This document shows, piece by piece, positions 19,979 through 30,947 of a DNA stretch of 45,936 nt (position 1 is the stretch's first letter; every line of letters begins with the position of its first letter). The stretch is from Linderina pennispora (lineage: Eukaryota > Kickxellomycota > Kickxellomycetes > Kickxellales > Kickxellaceae). A program made the translations under genes and the position numbers. The notes beneath the pieces are model-generated. The model searched no databases. It was given only the letters and a program-made list of their open reading frames with translations, and was not told where the DNA came from. The DNA is taken from the NCBI RefSeq assembly GCF_002104995.1, contig NW_024468314.1, positions 1-45,936 on the forward strand. The letters run 5' to 3'.

Positions 19979-22478
19979 ATGTCTGCCAAACGCACAAGCA
20001 GCGTCTCACTCAAGAACAGTCCAGGCAAGCGCCTGAGAGGGGGCGATGCGAGTAAAGCACTCAGTCACTCATCGGTGCCGTCAGCGCCAAACGACAACAC
20101 GTTGCAAAGCAGCAGCAGCAATAGTAAGTACTGGAAATATCTTCGTACGTTTTTAACCAAAAGAGCATGTCTACTAACACAACACTTGACAAATAGGCAG
20201 CAATCGAGGTCAAGGGAAGAGACAGCATCGTCGTCACCGGCAGACCGGGCTCCTGCAAAGGCCTCTGGATATAGACCAACTGCAGAATCGCTTCTTAACC
20301 AAAAAAGAGATCCAGGCAGAGCGCGAGGAGCTTGCCGAGAGTGTTGTCTCTGGCCAACTCATCGAGGGTACCGACCAAATCCACACTATCATAGCTCCGA
20401 GGGGAGAGGCGGGCAGTGTTTCTTCATCCATAGCCGACATTATCTACCTCGAGCTGGAACATTTGCTGGACTCCAATGCAGATGGTTCCGATGCGAACAG
20501 CATACTCACTCACACTATGAACCTGTTGCGCAAGAGCACCAAAGACGAAAGCCTGCGCTCGTGTCGACTTCGAACCAGAGGGTATAAGGCTAAAAGGAGG
20601 GAGTTCCTCGAAAGTCTGCGAGGAATCCTGGAGGAGCTGCAGGTGTGGGTCCGCCACCACAACAAGGGCAAGGCCGGCGGCAAGAAAGAAACGAAGTTGT
20701 ACACCCCCTTCCAGTCCTTCGTTCACTTTGTCGCCCCATTTGTCAAGTTCCTCTTTGACAAACTTGGTCTCGATACGCTTTTCCCTTCTGTCGTTCATCA
20801 GCGCTGCATCATCTGCTATCCGAAGACGAACAGAAAGCCCCTATGTGGCGACGACGACCGCAAGATTGACATCGGGTTGACCACCTGTCGACCTGGCGAT
20901 TTGGAAGAGCAGCTGCCTGATATGTCCTATGCAGATATATTCGCCATTGTCGAGGCAAAGTACTCAAACACCCGCAAGGACAAGAATGACGCATACAAGC
21001 AGCTTGTGGACTACTCGCGCCACATGTATGCTGCCCAGCCTGATCGCCGCTTTATTCTAGGACAGACCTTCTGTGGAACCGAGGTGCGGGCCTGCTTGTT
21101 CTCAAACGACTGCATATTTGCAAGCAACCTTATGGACGTATCAACAAGCGCAGGTCGTCGGGAGTACATTGGGCTGCTGGTGAACCTCTCGCTGTGCGAC
21201 AAAAATCAGCTGGGGTATGATCCGACGATGACCTGGGATAGAGAGCACGAGTACTGGACCATCGAGTGCCCTGACACCCCAGGTGAGTCGTCAGGCAGCC
21301 AGGCAACAAAAACGTACTACTTCAGAGATGAAGTTGCCAAAGCTGATAGCCTTTTCGGTCGGCACACGAGGTGCTTTTTGGCAACAGATGAGGACCCTGC
21401 TGGTGACAGAATCAAGCCCAAGTTTGTTGTGAAGGATGCATGGCCGGAGGTTCTACAGGACCATGACGACACGCGGGACGAGGTGATGTTTATGCGCAGA
21501 ATCACAGAGGAACTTGCGAGCTCAGATGTCGAGGACCTGGTCTATCCAAGACTCGAAGCCGGTGGTCGTGTTTCGTTCGATACTGACGGGGGCCGATTTG
21601 AGGACAACACGAGAAATGCACTGGGACCGCTTTACTCGCTGCGCAAGCCAGACAACACAGCAATACCGTTCCGCGTCCATAAGCGCCTAGTTATGTCTCC
21701 GATTGGTGAACCACTGGAAACCGTCGAGTCTGTCCACGAGCTTATCGTTGTACTAGGCGATGCGATGCGCTGCCACACCGAGGTGCTGCGGCGGTGCAAT
21801 ATCCTCCACCGTGACATCTCAGACAATAACATCCTTGTCGTGCGTGAGGAGGGCAAACCAGTACGTGGGCTATTGGTGGATTTCGATAATGCCCTGGATC
21901 TGGAAAAGGATAATGGCGAAACTCGTACTGTTCAGTCAGGATCTCATATCTATAGGAGCATCAGCAGCCTGTCAGGATCTGATGTGGAGCGGACAGAACT
22001 GGAAGATTGGGAGTCACTACTATATCTACTATGTCACTGTGCAACGGTCGGTATTGGTGAGAGATATCAGCGATCGCCAGAAGAAACGAAGAAGTTGTCC
22101 ATTATAAAATGGCGCACAGAAGATGCTGAAGGTGCTGGAGATGTAAAAAAGTCTTGTCTCTATTGTATTCAGGATTTTGAGCAGAGGATTGTTCGCAGGT
22201 TCAACCAGGCCCAGCCCGATATCGAATATTTGCAAAGGCTTGCAAGAGGACTGTACATGGGCTTGTTCAATAACCAAACTCTAAACAGCCCTCGGTACAA
22301 GGGGACAGGCCGTGCGACAGTTGAAGGAGAGCCTGAGGGTGTTAATCCATTTGCAGAACGGATAAGTGTGAAGTACACGATTGTTTCGGACTTGCTTGAG
22401 GTCATGGAAAAAGCCTGGAGGGACTCGATGATGGTGGTTAAAGCACTGGCGGATTCAGATGCTGGAGTTTTTCTATAA
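19979..22478 (+). CDS. FunK1 fungal-type protein kinase with endonuclease-like N-terminal half
   Basis: This is an 808-residue member of the FunK1 (fungal-type protein kinase) family, whose cellular roles are mostly unknown. Exon 1 (19979-20123) encodes a Ser/Lys-rich head. A 73-nt intron (20124-20196) has a perfect TACTAAC branch site. Exon 2 runs to 22478 without a break. Residues about 190-400 hold KIDIG (Asp273) and FAIVEAKYS (Glu301, Lys303) followed by a Gln-containing helix (AYKQLVDY), a pattern like PD-(D/E)XK nuclease folds. The kinase part has HRDISDNNILVV (His586-Asp588), DFD (610-612) in place of DFG, and DWESLLYLLCHC. A DFD in this spot recurs in both copies here and is probably normal for the family. 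The nuclease reading is inferred from motifs only; the kinase assignment is firm. It lies 4.5 kb from a close paralogue in the same orientation. Confidence 0.85.
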
Positions 22479-23002
22479 TTTTCTATTAAATTGCATATTT
22501 ATTATTTTTCACACTACATTGAAACTCAGGTACTGAGGACTAGAGTATAGTTAAAGCATGTGCCATTATCGCAGCTTACAGTAGTATATATCACATTGAT
22601 GGCACACAATACCTCAATGCCGATAGGTGGCTCGCTCACCTGGTTAACTTAACCTTTGCTGATTTGAGTGTCAAGAGCAATGAATATTGTTGGAGAGAGT
22701 ATGCGTAGCTCAAGTTTGTCGATTGCAGCCAATGTCTCGCTAGTAATAGTACAGCATTCCTCATCATCAGCCACATTTCGGGTGACAGATGCCTAGCTGA
22801 ATCAGATTCGATTTGCTCAAGCAGTATAAACAGCTTGATCTTAATGACAACAATGGCATAGCACCAAAGCAAAGACCACACTGGTAGACACACCTGCTCA
22901 AAGAGCTTAGTTGAACTGTAGACTGTTGACGGCCTCTTGATCTCGCTTATTTGACCTCCCAGCTTTACATTTTCTGCATTTTCTCTAATTACTTCATTTG
23001 TA
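22479..23002. other. Spacer between the two FunK1 genes
   Basis: These 524 nt hold the AT-rich 3' end of the first FunK1 gene and the promoter side of the second. The sequence before 23003 (a TTCTGC-ATTTTCTC-type leader) resembles in style the leader before 19979. A minus-strand open frame (23304-22636) overlaps exon 1 of the next gene and looks like a shadow. Confidence 0.5.
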
Positions 23003-26000
23003 ATGAGCAGCAAGCAAATTCCCGCACAGCAACAGCAGGTACTCGAGGTGCACACTTGTGGCTCCATAGTCTGCATCGGCACCAAGCGGCCGCTTTCGGA
23101 CCCCGACCAGCCAGGCATCGACCTGCAAATATACCCACCCAAGAGGGTGTGCACTTCTCGTGTGAGTGACACCAGCAAAACGCTCAACCCCAGCACCAAG
23201 AGAAAGTTCACAGATGATGACGATTCGCTCGATGATGACAGACCATCGCCTGCCAAAAAGACACGCACATATGGTGACGCGGAAGGTATGTAGGACATTC
23301 GCATTGTTGAAGCAGTAGGTGTACTGACCCCTCAGATACTAACCACACGATACATGACATTGTAGATGACTCGTTGGTGTTGCGCACCCGGATTATTGCC
23401 CGCAAAACTGACAGCCAATTATGCGCAAAGAAGCGCCAGGCCACAAGAAACAAGACTGTGGGCAGACGAGTAAGCGCTCACACCAAGCGGAGTATTCAGG
23501 CACTACTGGTGTGCCCTATCAACATTTCGTCACCGAAAAGTACGGGGCAGGCTCAGGATTCGACTGGAGGTAGGTGTATGCTAGTCGTAGTTATGCCTAT
23601 ACCAAGAACACCGTACTAAAGTGAGCTGCTATTTTTTGTCACTGTAGTCGTACTATCAGCAGCAAGAGTTCTGTCTGCCACTGAAGTGACTTCCAAGGCA
23701 GAATGCTCTATCGCCAAAAAGAAAAATGGCCGATGATGAGGATTCGTCTGATGATGAAGGACCATCGCCTCCTAAAAAGGCACACACTTCAAGCGATTTG
23801 GATGGTAAGACATTGTTGTCACTAGCATGGCATGTGCGTTTGCTTTTTAGATACTAATCAACACAGTATAAAACTCAATAGCCGGATCGCTGGTGTTGCG
23901 TACTCGGATTGTTTCCAGGAAGGATGTCAGCCAAATACGCACAAGGAAGCGCCAGGCCACAAGAAAAAGGGTTGTGGACAGACGAGCAAGCGCCCACACC
24001 AAGCAGAATATTCAGGCACTACTCTCACATCCTATCGACATACCATCGCTGGCAAGCTCGGAGCAGATTCCGACTTCAACTGGAGGTAAGCCTATGCTTG
24101 TGGTAAATGTGATGGCATCGAGAACACTGAATTAAAATGAACCACCACCTATTTTCCATCGTAGTCGTACCATTAGCAACAGGAGCTCAGCCCGCTGCTC
24201 AAACGACTGATCAGCCGGTAAGCTCTGGCGTCAAGATGCATCAGACAGACAAAAATCTGGTGAAGAACAACAGGCCATCGCCAGCAAAAAACGGCGCAGG
24301 CAGCGGTTTCAAGTGAAGGTAAGGATATGGTGTACATCATTAGTAGGAAAGGAGAGTGGTAGTGTCGGATACTAATCGACCTATATATGGAAGTGTAGGC
24401 GAGTCTTCAATACCTAGCTCCCGATTATCTGCCAAAAAGGCTAGCAGCCAGTCGCGCAAAAAGAAGCATTTAGCAGCCAAAACTAAAGGCACTGACACGC
24501 AGCCCAGAATTCGCACCAGACAGAGTGCTCATGCACAAGTTTCAAGCTCAGGCAATAAATTGCTGTCGCCAATTAACTCACACACCTCAAGTCAACCAAA
24601 AGGTAAGCACATGGCTGTCGTCTTTGCAAGTACATGGCTGTCTACTATACGATGACCAGCTAACATTTACAGAACAATGTAGAATGGTCTCCAGAGTCCA
24701 GCAAGATTAGAACCGCTGCCACGTTGAACGGGTCTTCCAGTTCCACAGTATCCTCAGCACCGAGTATGGCATCATATACAGCGGAATCCTCGCTTGATAG
24801 CAGGTGGTGTAGTGATGACGGCGACGACGATGACGAGACAGACACCGAGGCAGACATGTGGGTCAAGACGCGGCTCATCAGAGATGCAGATGCAGTGCTC
24901 GACATCGCAAAACCGCGGAGTGCTGCCGGGAGAGTGCTTGCCAGCAACATTTCCAAGCACATCTCAGCCGAGCTGGAGCATCGGCTCAACACAGCTAGCA
25001 CATACGCAATAGCTGACACCAGCAAAACCCAGTCAGCTTTGGAAGCGCCCATGCAAAACAACAGCTATCGACAGCTGCTGTTCTCCGATACAGCATCTGC
25101 CATGAGCAAGGATGAGCGCAGTGCAGCCACGGCCAATGTATTTGCAGGGTTTCAGGAGTGGATTGCACCCGAGTCGATACAGCATCAGCCTATTGGAGCA
25201 CCATCTACACCACCAGACAATACCTGTGGTGACAATATGGACGATGCTAAACAGATACACACATCCGTGCAGTCATTCATTTATTTCGTCGCACAGCAGA
25301 TCGACAGCTTCATTAGCGCATTGGGTGCAGATGCGCTTGGGGAGCATCGCACATATCGCCGCCTTCTACCATGCATGAATCAAGAGTGCCATCCCAGCAA
25401 CACAGGCAATGCTCCAACCATCGAAGCAGGCATCACTACACAACACAGAGACAGCAGTATCGAGCTGCTCAACAACTTCTGCTATGCTGACGCATTCGCT
25501 GTCATCGAGGCACGACCAGGCAAAACTCGGCGCATCGTTGACAAGGCATATGCGCAGCTGATGAAAAGCACACGCAGCATCTATAAGGCTCAGTTCGACC
25601 GGCGCTTTGCTTTTGGCTTGACCGTCTGCGACAATGAGGTGCGGGTGTGTCTATTTTCCAACGATGTGGTCTTCTCATCCAGCGCTCTTGACATGTCCAC
25701 TGGCATTTGGTCGCCAACAATTCATCGAGCTGCTAGTTTACTGGTCTCTCTGCCGATGACGACCAGTTGGGATTCGACACAACAATCCACTGGGACAAGG
25801 ATAACAACTGCGGGACCATCGAGTGTCCTGACACAGCAGACGAGTCATCATGCTCTGCAGCCACAAAAACGTACTACTTTGACAAGGTGCTACCAGGAGC
25901 AGACAGCCTTTTCGGTCGGCACACGAGGTGCTTTTTTGGTGACAGACGAGAGGCCTTCTGGCGACGAAATCAAGCCCAAGTTTTCTTTGAAGGACACATG

Positions 26001-26922
26001 GCCGGAAGCCACAGAGGACCCCACCAGAGACAGACGAGACGAGGTGATGTTTATGCGCCGAATCACAGAGGAACTTGCGAACTCAGATGTCGAGGACCTG
26101 GTCTATCCAAAGCTCGAAGCCGGTGGTCGTGTCTCGATAGATACTGACGGGGGCCGATTTGAGGACAACACGAAAAATGCACTGGGCCCGCTCTACTCAC
26201 TGCGCAAGCCAGACAATGCGGCAATTCCGTTCCGCGTCCATAAGCGTCTGGTTATGTCACCGATTGGTGAACCACTGGAAACCGTCGAGTCTGTCCACGA
26301 GCTCATTGTTGTGCTAGGCGATGCGATGCGCTGCCACTCAGAAGTGCTGCGACGGTGCAACATCCTCCACCGCGACATTTCAGACAACAATATCCTTGTC
26401 GTGCGTGAGGAAGGCAAACAACCTCGCGGACTACTGATAGATTTCGACTGCGCAGTGGATGTAAGTGAGCACCAGGCGCCGAACCCAGAGAATGTGGGGA
26501 CATTCCCCTACAGGAGCATCAACAATCTGTTTGGATCAAATGTGGAGCGGACAGAGTTGGACGACTGGGAGTCGCTATTCTACCTACTTTGTCACTGTGC
26601 AACGGTCGGTATTGGTGAGAGATATCGGCGATCACCGGAAGAGATGAAGAAGTTGTCCATTATAACATGGCATATTTGGGATTCTGAAACTGCTGGAGAT
26701 GTAAAAAAGTCTCGTCTCTGCTGTGTTCAGGATTTTGAGCAGAGGATTGTTCGCAGGTTCAACCAAGCCCAGCCCGATATCGAATATTTGCAAAGGCTTG
26801 CAAGAGGACTGTACATGGGCTTGTTCGATAACCGAGCTCTAAAAAATCCTCGGTATTGGGGACGTTCACGCGAAGTATTGGAAGAATGTCCGAACCAAGT
26901 ATCCCCTCCAAGGAGCGGGTGA
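23003..26922 (+). CDS. Second FunK1 kinase, seven exons, amplified N-terminal module; frame breaks
   Basis: This paralogue of the 19979 gene has a multi-exon N-terminus. The exons I assign are 23003-23285, 23366-23569, 23648-23804, 23882-24085, 24165-24318, 24399-24602 and 24683-26922. All introns are 77-80 nt, phase 1, GT-AG, several with TACTAAC/TACTAAT branch sites. Exons 2, 4 and 6 are each exactly 204 nt and encode related Lys/Arg-rich segments. Exons 3 and 5 (157 and 154 nt) each carry one surplus base in an A run. The last exon holds a nuclease-like half with degenerate motifs (IEAG and VIEAR where the sister has KIDIG and VEAK), broken by three frame shifts near 25708, 25755 and 25932. 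The kinase half keeps HRDISDNNILVV and LLIDFDCAVDV and is open to the stop. It is either an active gene with assembly indels or a decaying copy. Corrected length is about 1,147 residues. Confidence 0.72.
23131..24682 (+). repeat. Three tandem copies of a 516-517 bp two-exon, two-intron module
   Basis: Equivalent splice sites recur at a constant spacing. The 204-nt exons start at 23366, 23882 and 24399 (516 and 517 nt apart), and the preceding exons start at 23648 and 24165 (517 nt apart). Copies 1 and 2 are clearly similar in bases (GTGTTGCGCACCCGGATT against GTGTTGCGTACTCGGATT). Copy 3 has diverged. Outer limits are set from the period and are approximate. Confidence 0.8.
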
Positions 26923-27508
26923 AGATAAAGAATAGCGCTGCTGATACCCTGCTGACGACGATGAGTGCTGCCTATATAAAATCAGCTAGTGTCCTTTCCG
27001 CATCTATACAATAAATGTTTTATTACCGTCACTTGTCGCCGCTGTCTGCTACAAGGCGTGTCTGTTGCTCAAAGGGCTGTAGCCGTTAGGTGCAGTGGGC
27101 TACATGGTGACGAGCACCTGGCGCATATGGAAGCAATATAGTTTTATGACTAAATTTGTTTTGTATTCTGGGGAAATCCCCGCCATAACGGCACCACATT
27201 TGCCTGGGGGTATACTCGCCGATCGCCCCAGCCTGGAAGCTGCAGAAACCTTATCGATCTTTTGCCGTACTCTTGGCAAGCCCGTCACTCTCTGCCCCAT
27301 GTTGCTTGGAGGGATTAGGTGCGCGGCTTGCGGGAGAGTTAGCCCGGGAATCGACCAGTCGATAAGGACACGGGTTTTTGGTCAATGCGGCTAGAGCATA
27401 CCCAACAATGCCACACGCCAAGGGAGTGTCGCGCTTCTACCAAAGCTGGACGTGACAACAGGTCGTGCGGCAACATCAATTTATTTAAAAACATCTGACT
27501 GAGTTTGG
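26923..27508. other. Spacer with FunK1 3' end
   Basis: An AATAAA (about 27011) lies 90 nt past the second FunK1 stop and probably directs polyadenylation. The rest of the 586 nt shows no gene or RNA I can support. The convergent unknown gene ends at 27509. Confidence 0.45.
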
Positions 27509-28495
27509 TTAGGCGGAAGTGGTCGGCAAGCAGTGCATGGCCCTAGCCAGGCCGCCTTGGGTAATGTTGAAGATCCCTTCTTTCACCAGGGCTTCAACAA
27601 TCACTTGTTGCTGAGCCACGGTGCAGATGCTCGAAAAGATGTTGACCTCGGAGCAAACGTTTCCATACTTCATTTTGCGAAGCTTGAAGATGCTGTTGCA
27701 GTCGACGAAGCCGGCGACCTCATTCCTTTCTTTGATGATTGTGTCAATTGCAGCAGCACGCCTGAATGCAGCACGAGCCTTTTTCGTAAAGCCGTCCCAG
27801 CTATCAACAAAATTGACCTCATTGAACAAAAAGTACTTGAGCAGAGGAGGTGAATGTGAAAGCAAAAACGTGTGCTTGGCAGTGCTGTCCGCATGAGGGT
27901 CCTTCAAGCCCGAAGCAATAAACTCGTTGATGTAGCCATCCGGGCTGTGGGCAAACTTGACTAGGTCAAAATCTACACTAGGCTGGATACTCTTCACGGT
28001 GTTCACAGCTGGCGCGTTCGTGTGCGGTAAAGCACACAGGACAGCTTGGGCCTGTGACCCGTCCTTCTCAACCGGATACTCACCGTTCAAAACCGACGTG
28101 TACAGGGCGATAGCCTCGTCGAGGTATGGAACAAATTCTCAGTCAGCGCAGCTACTGAGGCAATAGCCAAATGATGCTGAGATATCTGCTCCTGCATGCG
28201 GTTGATGTTCTCTGGCGTTAGCGGCGTTATCATTTGCTCTGAAATGAGCTTACTGACCAGCTCGCCTTGTGCGAGACCCCAGCTCGGTCTTGCAGGCACC
28301 GTCGAATGAGGCCCTCATTTCTTGAAGGAGCTCAAGGAAGCGGTTGGCGTGGCCAGAATGGACAGGCGCAACCAGGGCCGGCGGCTGAGGAGGACTGACA
28401 TGGACAATGTCGTCGACGTCATCGGCAATGTCGAGACGGTCATCGACGTGAAGAGGGGAGGGAGAGGGGAATACATCTGGGGAAAACACCACCAT
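27509..28495 (-). CDS. Unknown protein, about 328 aa, two frame breaks
   Basis: I do not recognise this product. Reading from ATG at 28495 (MVVFSPDVFPSPSPLHVDD), one surplus G in a GGGG run near 28274 and one missing T near 28122 must be allowed for. The result is a continuous protein ending ARAMHCLPTTSA at 27509. It has an acidic and Pro-rich head, then helical text (LVSKLISEQMITPLTPENI, IASVAALTENFVPYLDEAI). A soluble alpha-helical C-terminal half follows, with FTKKARAAFRRAAAIDTII and a few cysteines. There is no signal peptide or membrane segment. A TATAAATA element lies about 115 nt upstream. Codon use is more mixed than in the housekeeping genes. Taken together these suggest a real, probably lineage-specific gene. 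Confidence 0.5.
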
Positions 28496-28609
28496 TTTCA
28501 ATGACGAGTACCTGCACAAAAAGAACGAGTAGACAGTGGGAGGAAAGTTTTCTGTTTGTGGTGAACGCTGAGAAATGAAGGGCTGGTCTTCGGGCGAGAC
28601 AGCTGTCGC

Positions 28610-28617
28610 TATTTATA
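28610..28617 (-). promoter_or_regulatory. TATA box of the unknown gene at 27509-28495
   Basis: TATAAATA on the minus strand stands about 115 nt before the ATG at 28495, followed by a T/C-rich leader. An alternative is that a leader intron ends at one of the CAG sites near 28505. Confidence 0.5.
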
Positions 28618-30008
28618 GTCTTCGCACGGCGTTTAGATGAAACGGCCCAGGTGCAGGAGAGGCTGGCGAACATGCCTTACCGGCGATGCAAAAATAATTG
28701 CCGTGCCAGAAAAATGGTGCCTTGCACAAGCTGCATCCTTCTGTGGAGGCTGAGCAAAAGCCCCACGCGTCGAACACAAGCACTATTTGTGCCGGGCTGA
28801 TTTGGGTTGATACGACCAGTTGTGATTGCATTCAGCTGCCGTCGGCAGTCGCAGTGTCATTGGGACTAACATGATGTGCATGTATAGGATCCCTGGAAAC
28901 GATGCTGGTCAGGCATATATCCTAGGTGCAAGAATTAAGCCAGCACTTGTGGTGGTAATGGAGTGATTCTCTGGTGAAGAGCTAGCAACCGACTGCAAGC
29001 ACTACACCTACAGTAATCGAGGCAGAGCATATGTGCAGCTATGGAGCCACTGGCAGACATGTTGACTTTTTCGAGCACTGCACTGGGGCAGGCTGTTCAC
29101 CACTGCTGCACTGCACAACAGCATGATGGCTATATGTGTACGCCTGAGCCCATTTACCAAGGCCACACAGTCCATGGTACGGGGTATTATCCAGTTGCCA
29201 GAGCAAGCACAGGCCACTGGAAAATGTGATCCGAATCGTTATTGATGTGCACAGCCTGTGGGAATACCACATGAATCTGGGTATTTACAGCATGCCGCGT
29301 GCGTACCAGTAGCATCTGTTTAATTCGCTTTCGCACATGTGCTGCACAAATTCACAAGATATCCTCACGCACCCTTTGGTTGAGAGGACGTCGCTTCAGT
29401 TTGGCTACGCAGAGGCAGGAGAGTTCCCTGATGGTCTCAGCAAAGCACCCGCTTGAACTCTCCCTTCCCCTCGCATTAAGAAATAGCAGGCATCATTGGT
29501 TCTTTCTGGCTTGTCTTTTGCAGGTGCAAACTCGAAGAGCAGCTCGTTCAAGGAGGCAATCACCTGCCGGGAGCTGTGATCCTTGGGCTGAGCCATGGGG
29601 CGCCTATGCATGTCTCTGCCTATGGGCTTGGCATCGATGGATGAAGGCTGTCCTCCATCTTGAATGCACGTTGGGTTCAGCTGGTTGGTGTAACAGCCAG
29701 GTGGCTGATTGGCCGCGAGATCTCCGAGACGCGCTATGCAGGCTTAATGGGTGGGGCCATACAGGTCACGCTTTGGGCTTGGCTTCTCAAAATAGACCAC
29801 CGCCGCTGCCTGGTGACTATCCCAGTCTATTTTCCCCCAAAGAGTTTCACTCCTCTCTCTTCCTCTGCTGTAGAACTCCAATATTTCCCCCCTTTAACCC
29901 CCTCCTCCACACCGCCGAAGGCCTTGTCCTTCTTCCCCTCACTTTTCTTTCGTATTGCACCTTTTATTACACACTTCCACACGCCTTTTTACATACAGAC
30001 GACACAAT
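28618..30008. other. Long spacer before GDT1
   Basis: These 1.4 kb form the right border of the accessory block. An open plus-strand frame from 29299 runs through the GDT1 leader but has no domain or codon bias and overlaps a very pyrimidine-rich promoter stretch (29820-29990). I see no gene, RNA or terminal repeat here. Confidence 0.5.
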
Positions 30009-30893
30009 ATGGACGAGTACGTGCCTTTTGCGTCAACCTCCCTGGTTGCAATGGCCACTGGAATGCCAGCACTTCCCACTGAGACATACGCGTCAGTCGA
30101 GGGCACAGGCATGGGCATGGCGTCAGACTCGCTGCTGGCGTCGATTCTGATGATTTTCGTGTCTGAAATTGGCGACAAGACATTCCTTATTGCGGCAATT
30201 CTGGCAATGAGCAATCCGCGGTTGACGGTGTTTTTGGCGGCCTGCTCGGCGCTCTGGCTGATGTCAGTGCTGTCGGCGTTCCTGGGCCACACGGTGGTGA
30301 CGTTTGTGCCCATGTCGTGGGTGTCGCTGATGGCTGCCGTCATGTTCTTGGTGTTCGGCGTCAAGCTGCTGCGCGAGGCGGGCGAGATGGACGGCAGCGA
30401 GATCCACAAGGAGATGGAGGAGGTTGAGGCCGAGCTCAACGAGAAGGACACCAAGGCGTCGCAGATGGCCATGGAGGCCGGTGAGTCCGGCAGCGAGAAG
30501 AAGCCTGACGATTCGTTCAACGTCAATGTTTCGGGCGACGAGGACGACCAGGAAAAGACCTCTGGCGTGCTCGAGTCGCTCAAGAACCTGCTGAGCCTGC
30601 TGCTGTCGCCGCTGTTTGTCGAGACGTTTGTGCTGGTATTCTTGGCCGAGTGGGGAGACCGGTCGCAGCTGGCGACGATTGCGCTCGGCGCGGCCAAGAA
30701 CGTGTATGCGGTAAGCATTGGCACGATTCTGGGCCACACGTGCTGCACGGGGCTGGCTGTGGTCGGTGGGCAGCTGCTGGCGTCGCGGATATCGGTCAAG
30801 AAGATCACGTATGCTGGAGGCGTCCTGTTCATCATCTTTGCTGGCCTCTATGGCTACGAGGCGTATCACCCCGACAGCGCCATTGCCATGTAG
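30009..30893 (+). CDS. GDT1: Gdt1/TMEM165-type Golgi Mn2+/Ca2+ transporter (UPF0016)
   Basis: Family members move Mn2+ and Ca2+ into the Golgi lumen and support glycosylation. The 294-residue protein has the two diagnostic repeats: EIGDKTFLIAAILAM (Glu53-Asp56) and EWGDRSQLATIALGA (Glu214-Asp217). Each is followed by hydrophobic membrane helices. A central charged loop (about residues 120-190, rich in Glu, Lys and Asp) separates the two three-helix halves. The C-terminus ends in FIIFAGLYGYEAYHPDSAIAM. The start at 30009 is the first ATG after a pyrimidine-rich leader and gives a short luminal head. There is no intron or frame break, and codon bias returns to strongly G/C-ending, so the conserved right arm begins here. 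It converges with the gene ending at 30948. Confidence 0.93.
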   Translation: MDEYVPFASTSLVAMATGMPALPTETYASVEGTGMGMASDSLLASILMIFVSEIGDKTFLIAAILAMSNPRLTVFLAACSALWLMSVLSAFLGHTVVTFVPMSWVSLMAAVMFLVFGVKLLREAGEMDGSEIHKEMEEVEAELNEKDTKASQMAMEAGESGSEKKPDDSFNVNVSGDEDDQEKTSGVLESLKNLLSLLLSPLFVETFVLVFLAEWGDRSQLATIALGAAKNVYAVSIGTILGHTCCTGLAVVGGQLLASRISVKKITYAGGVLFIIFAGLYGYEAYHPDSAIAM

Positions 30894-30947
30894 ACGAGCC
30901 CTGCATCCAACAAAATGTTTTTATGTTCAAAAAATGTCCATTCAACA

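Noticed and set aside
22636-23304. 222-codon minus-strand frame between the FunK1 genes
   Set aside because: It overlaps exon 1 of the second FunK1 gene, has no recognisable motif and no promoter.
23131-24682. CRISPR-like array
   Set aside because: The period is about 517 bp with exons and introns inside; this is tandem exon duplication in a eukaryotic gene.
27330-27400. Minus-strand GGTCGATTCCCGGGC resembling a tRNA T-loop
   Set aside because: The loop is shifted relative to a real T-arm and no A box or acceptor pairing is found upstream.
29299-30150. 283-codon plus-strand frame upstream of GDT1
   Set aside because: It runs through the pyrimidine-rich GDT1 promoter and overlaps the GDT1 start in another frame; no domain is visible.
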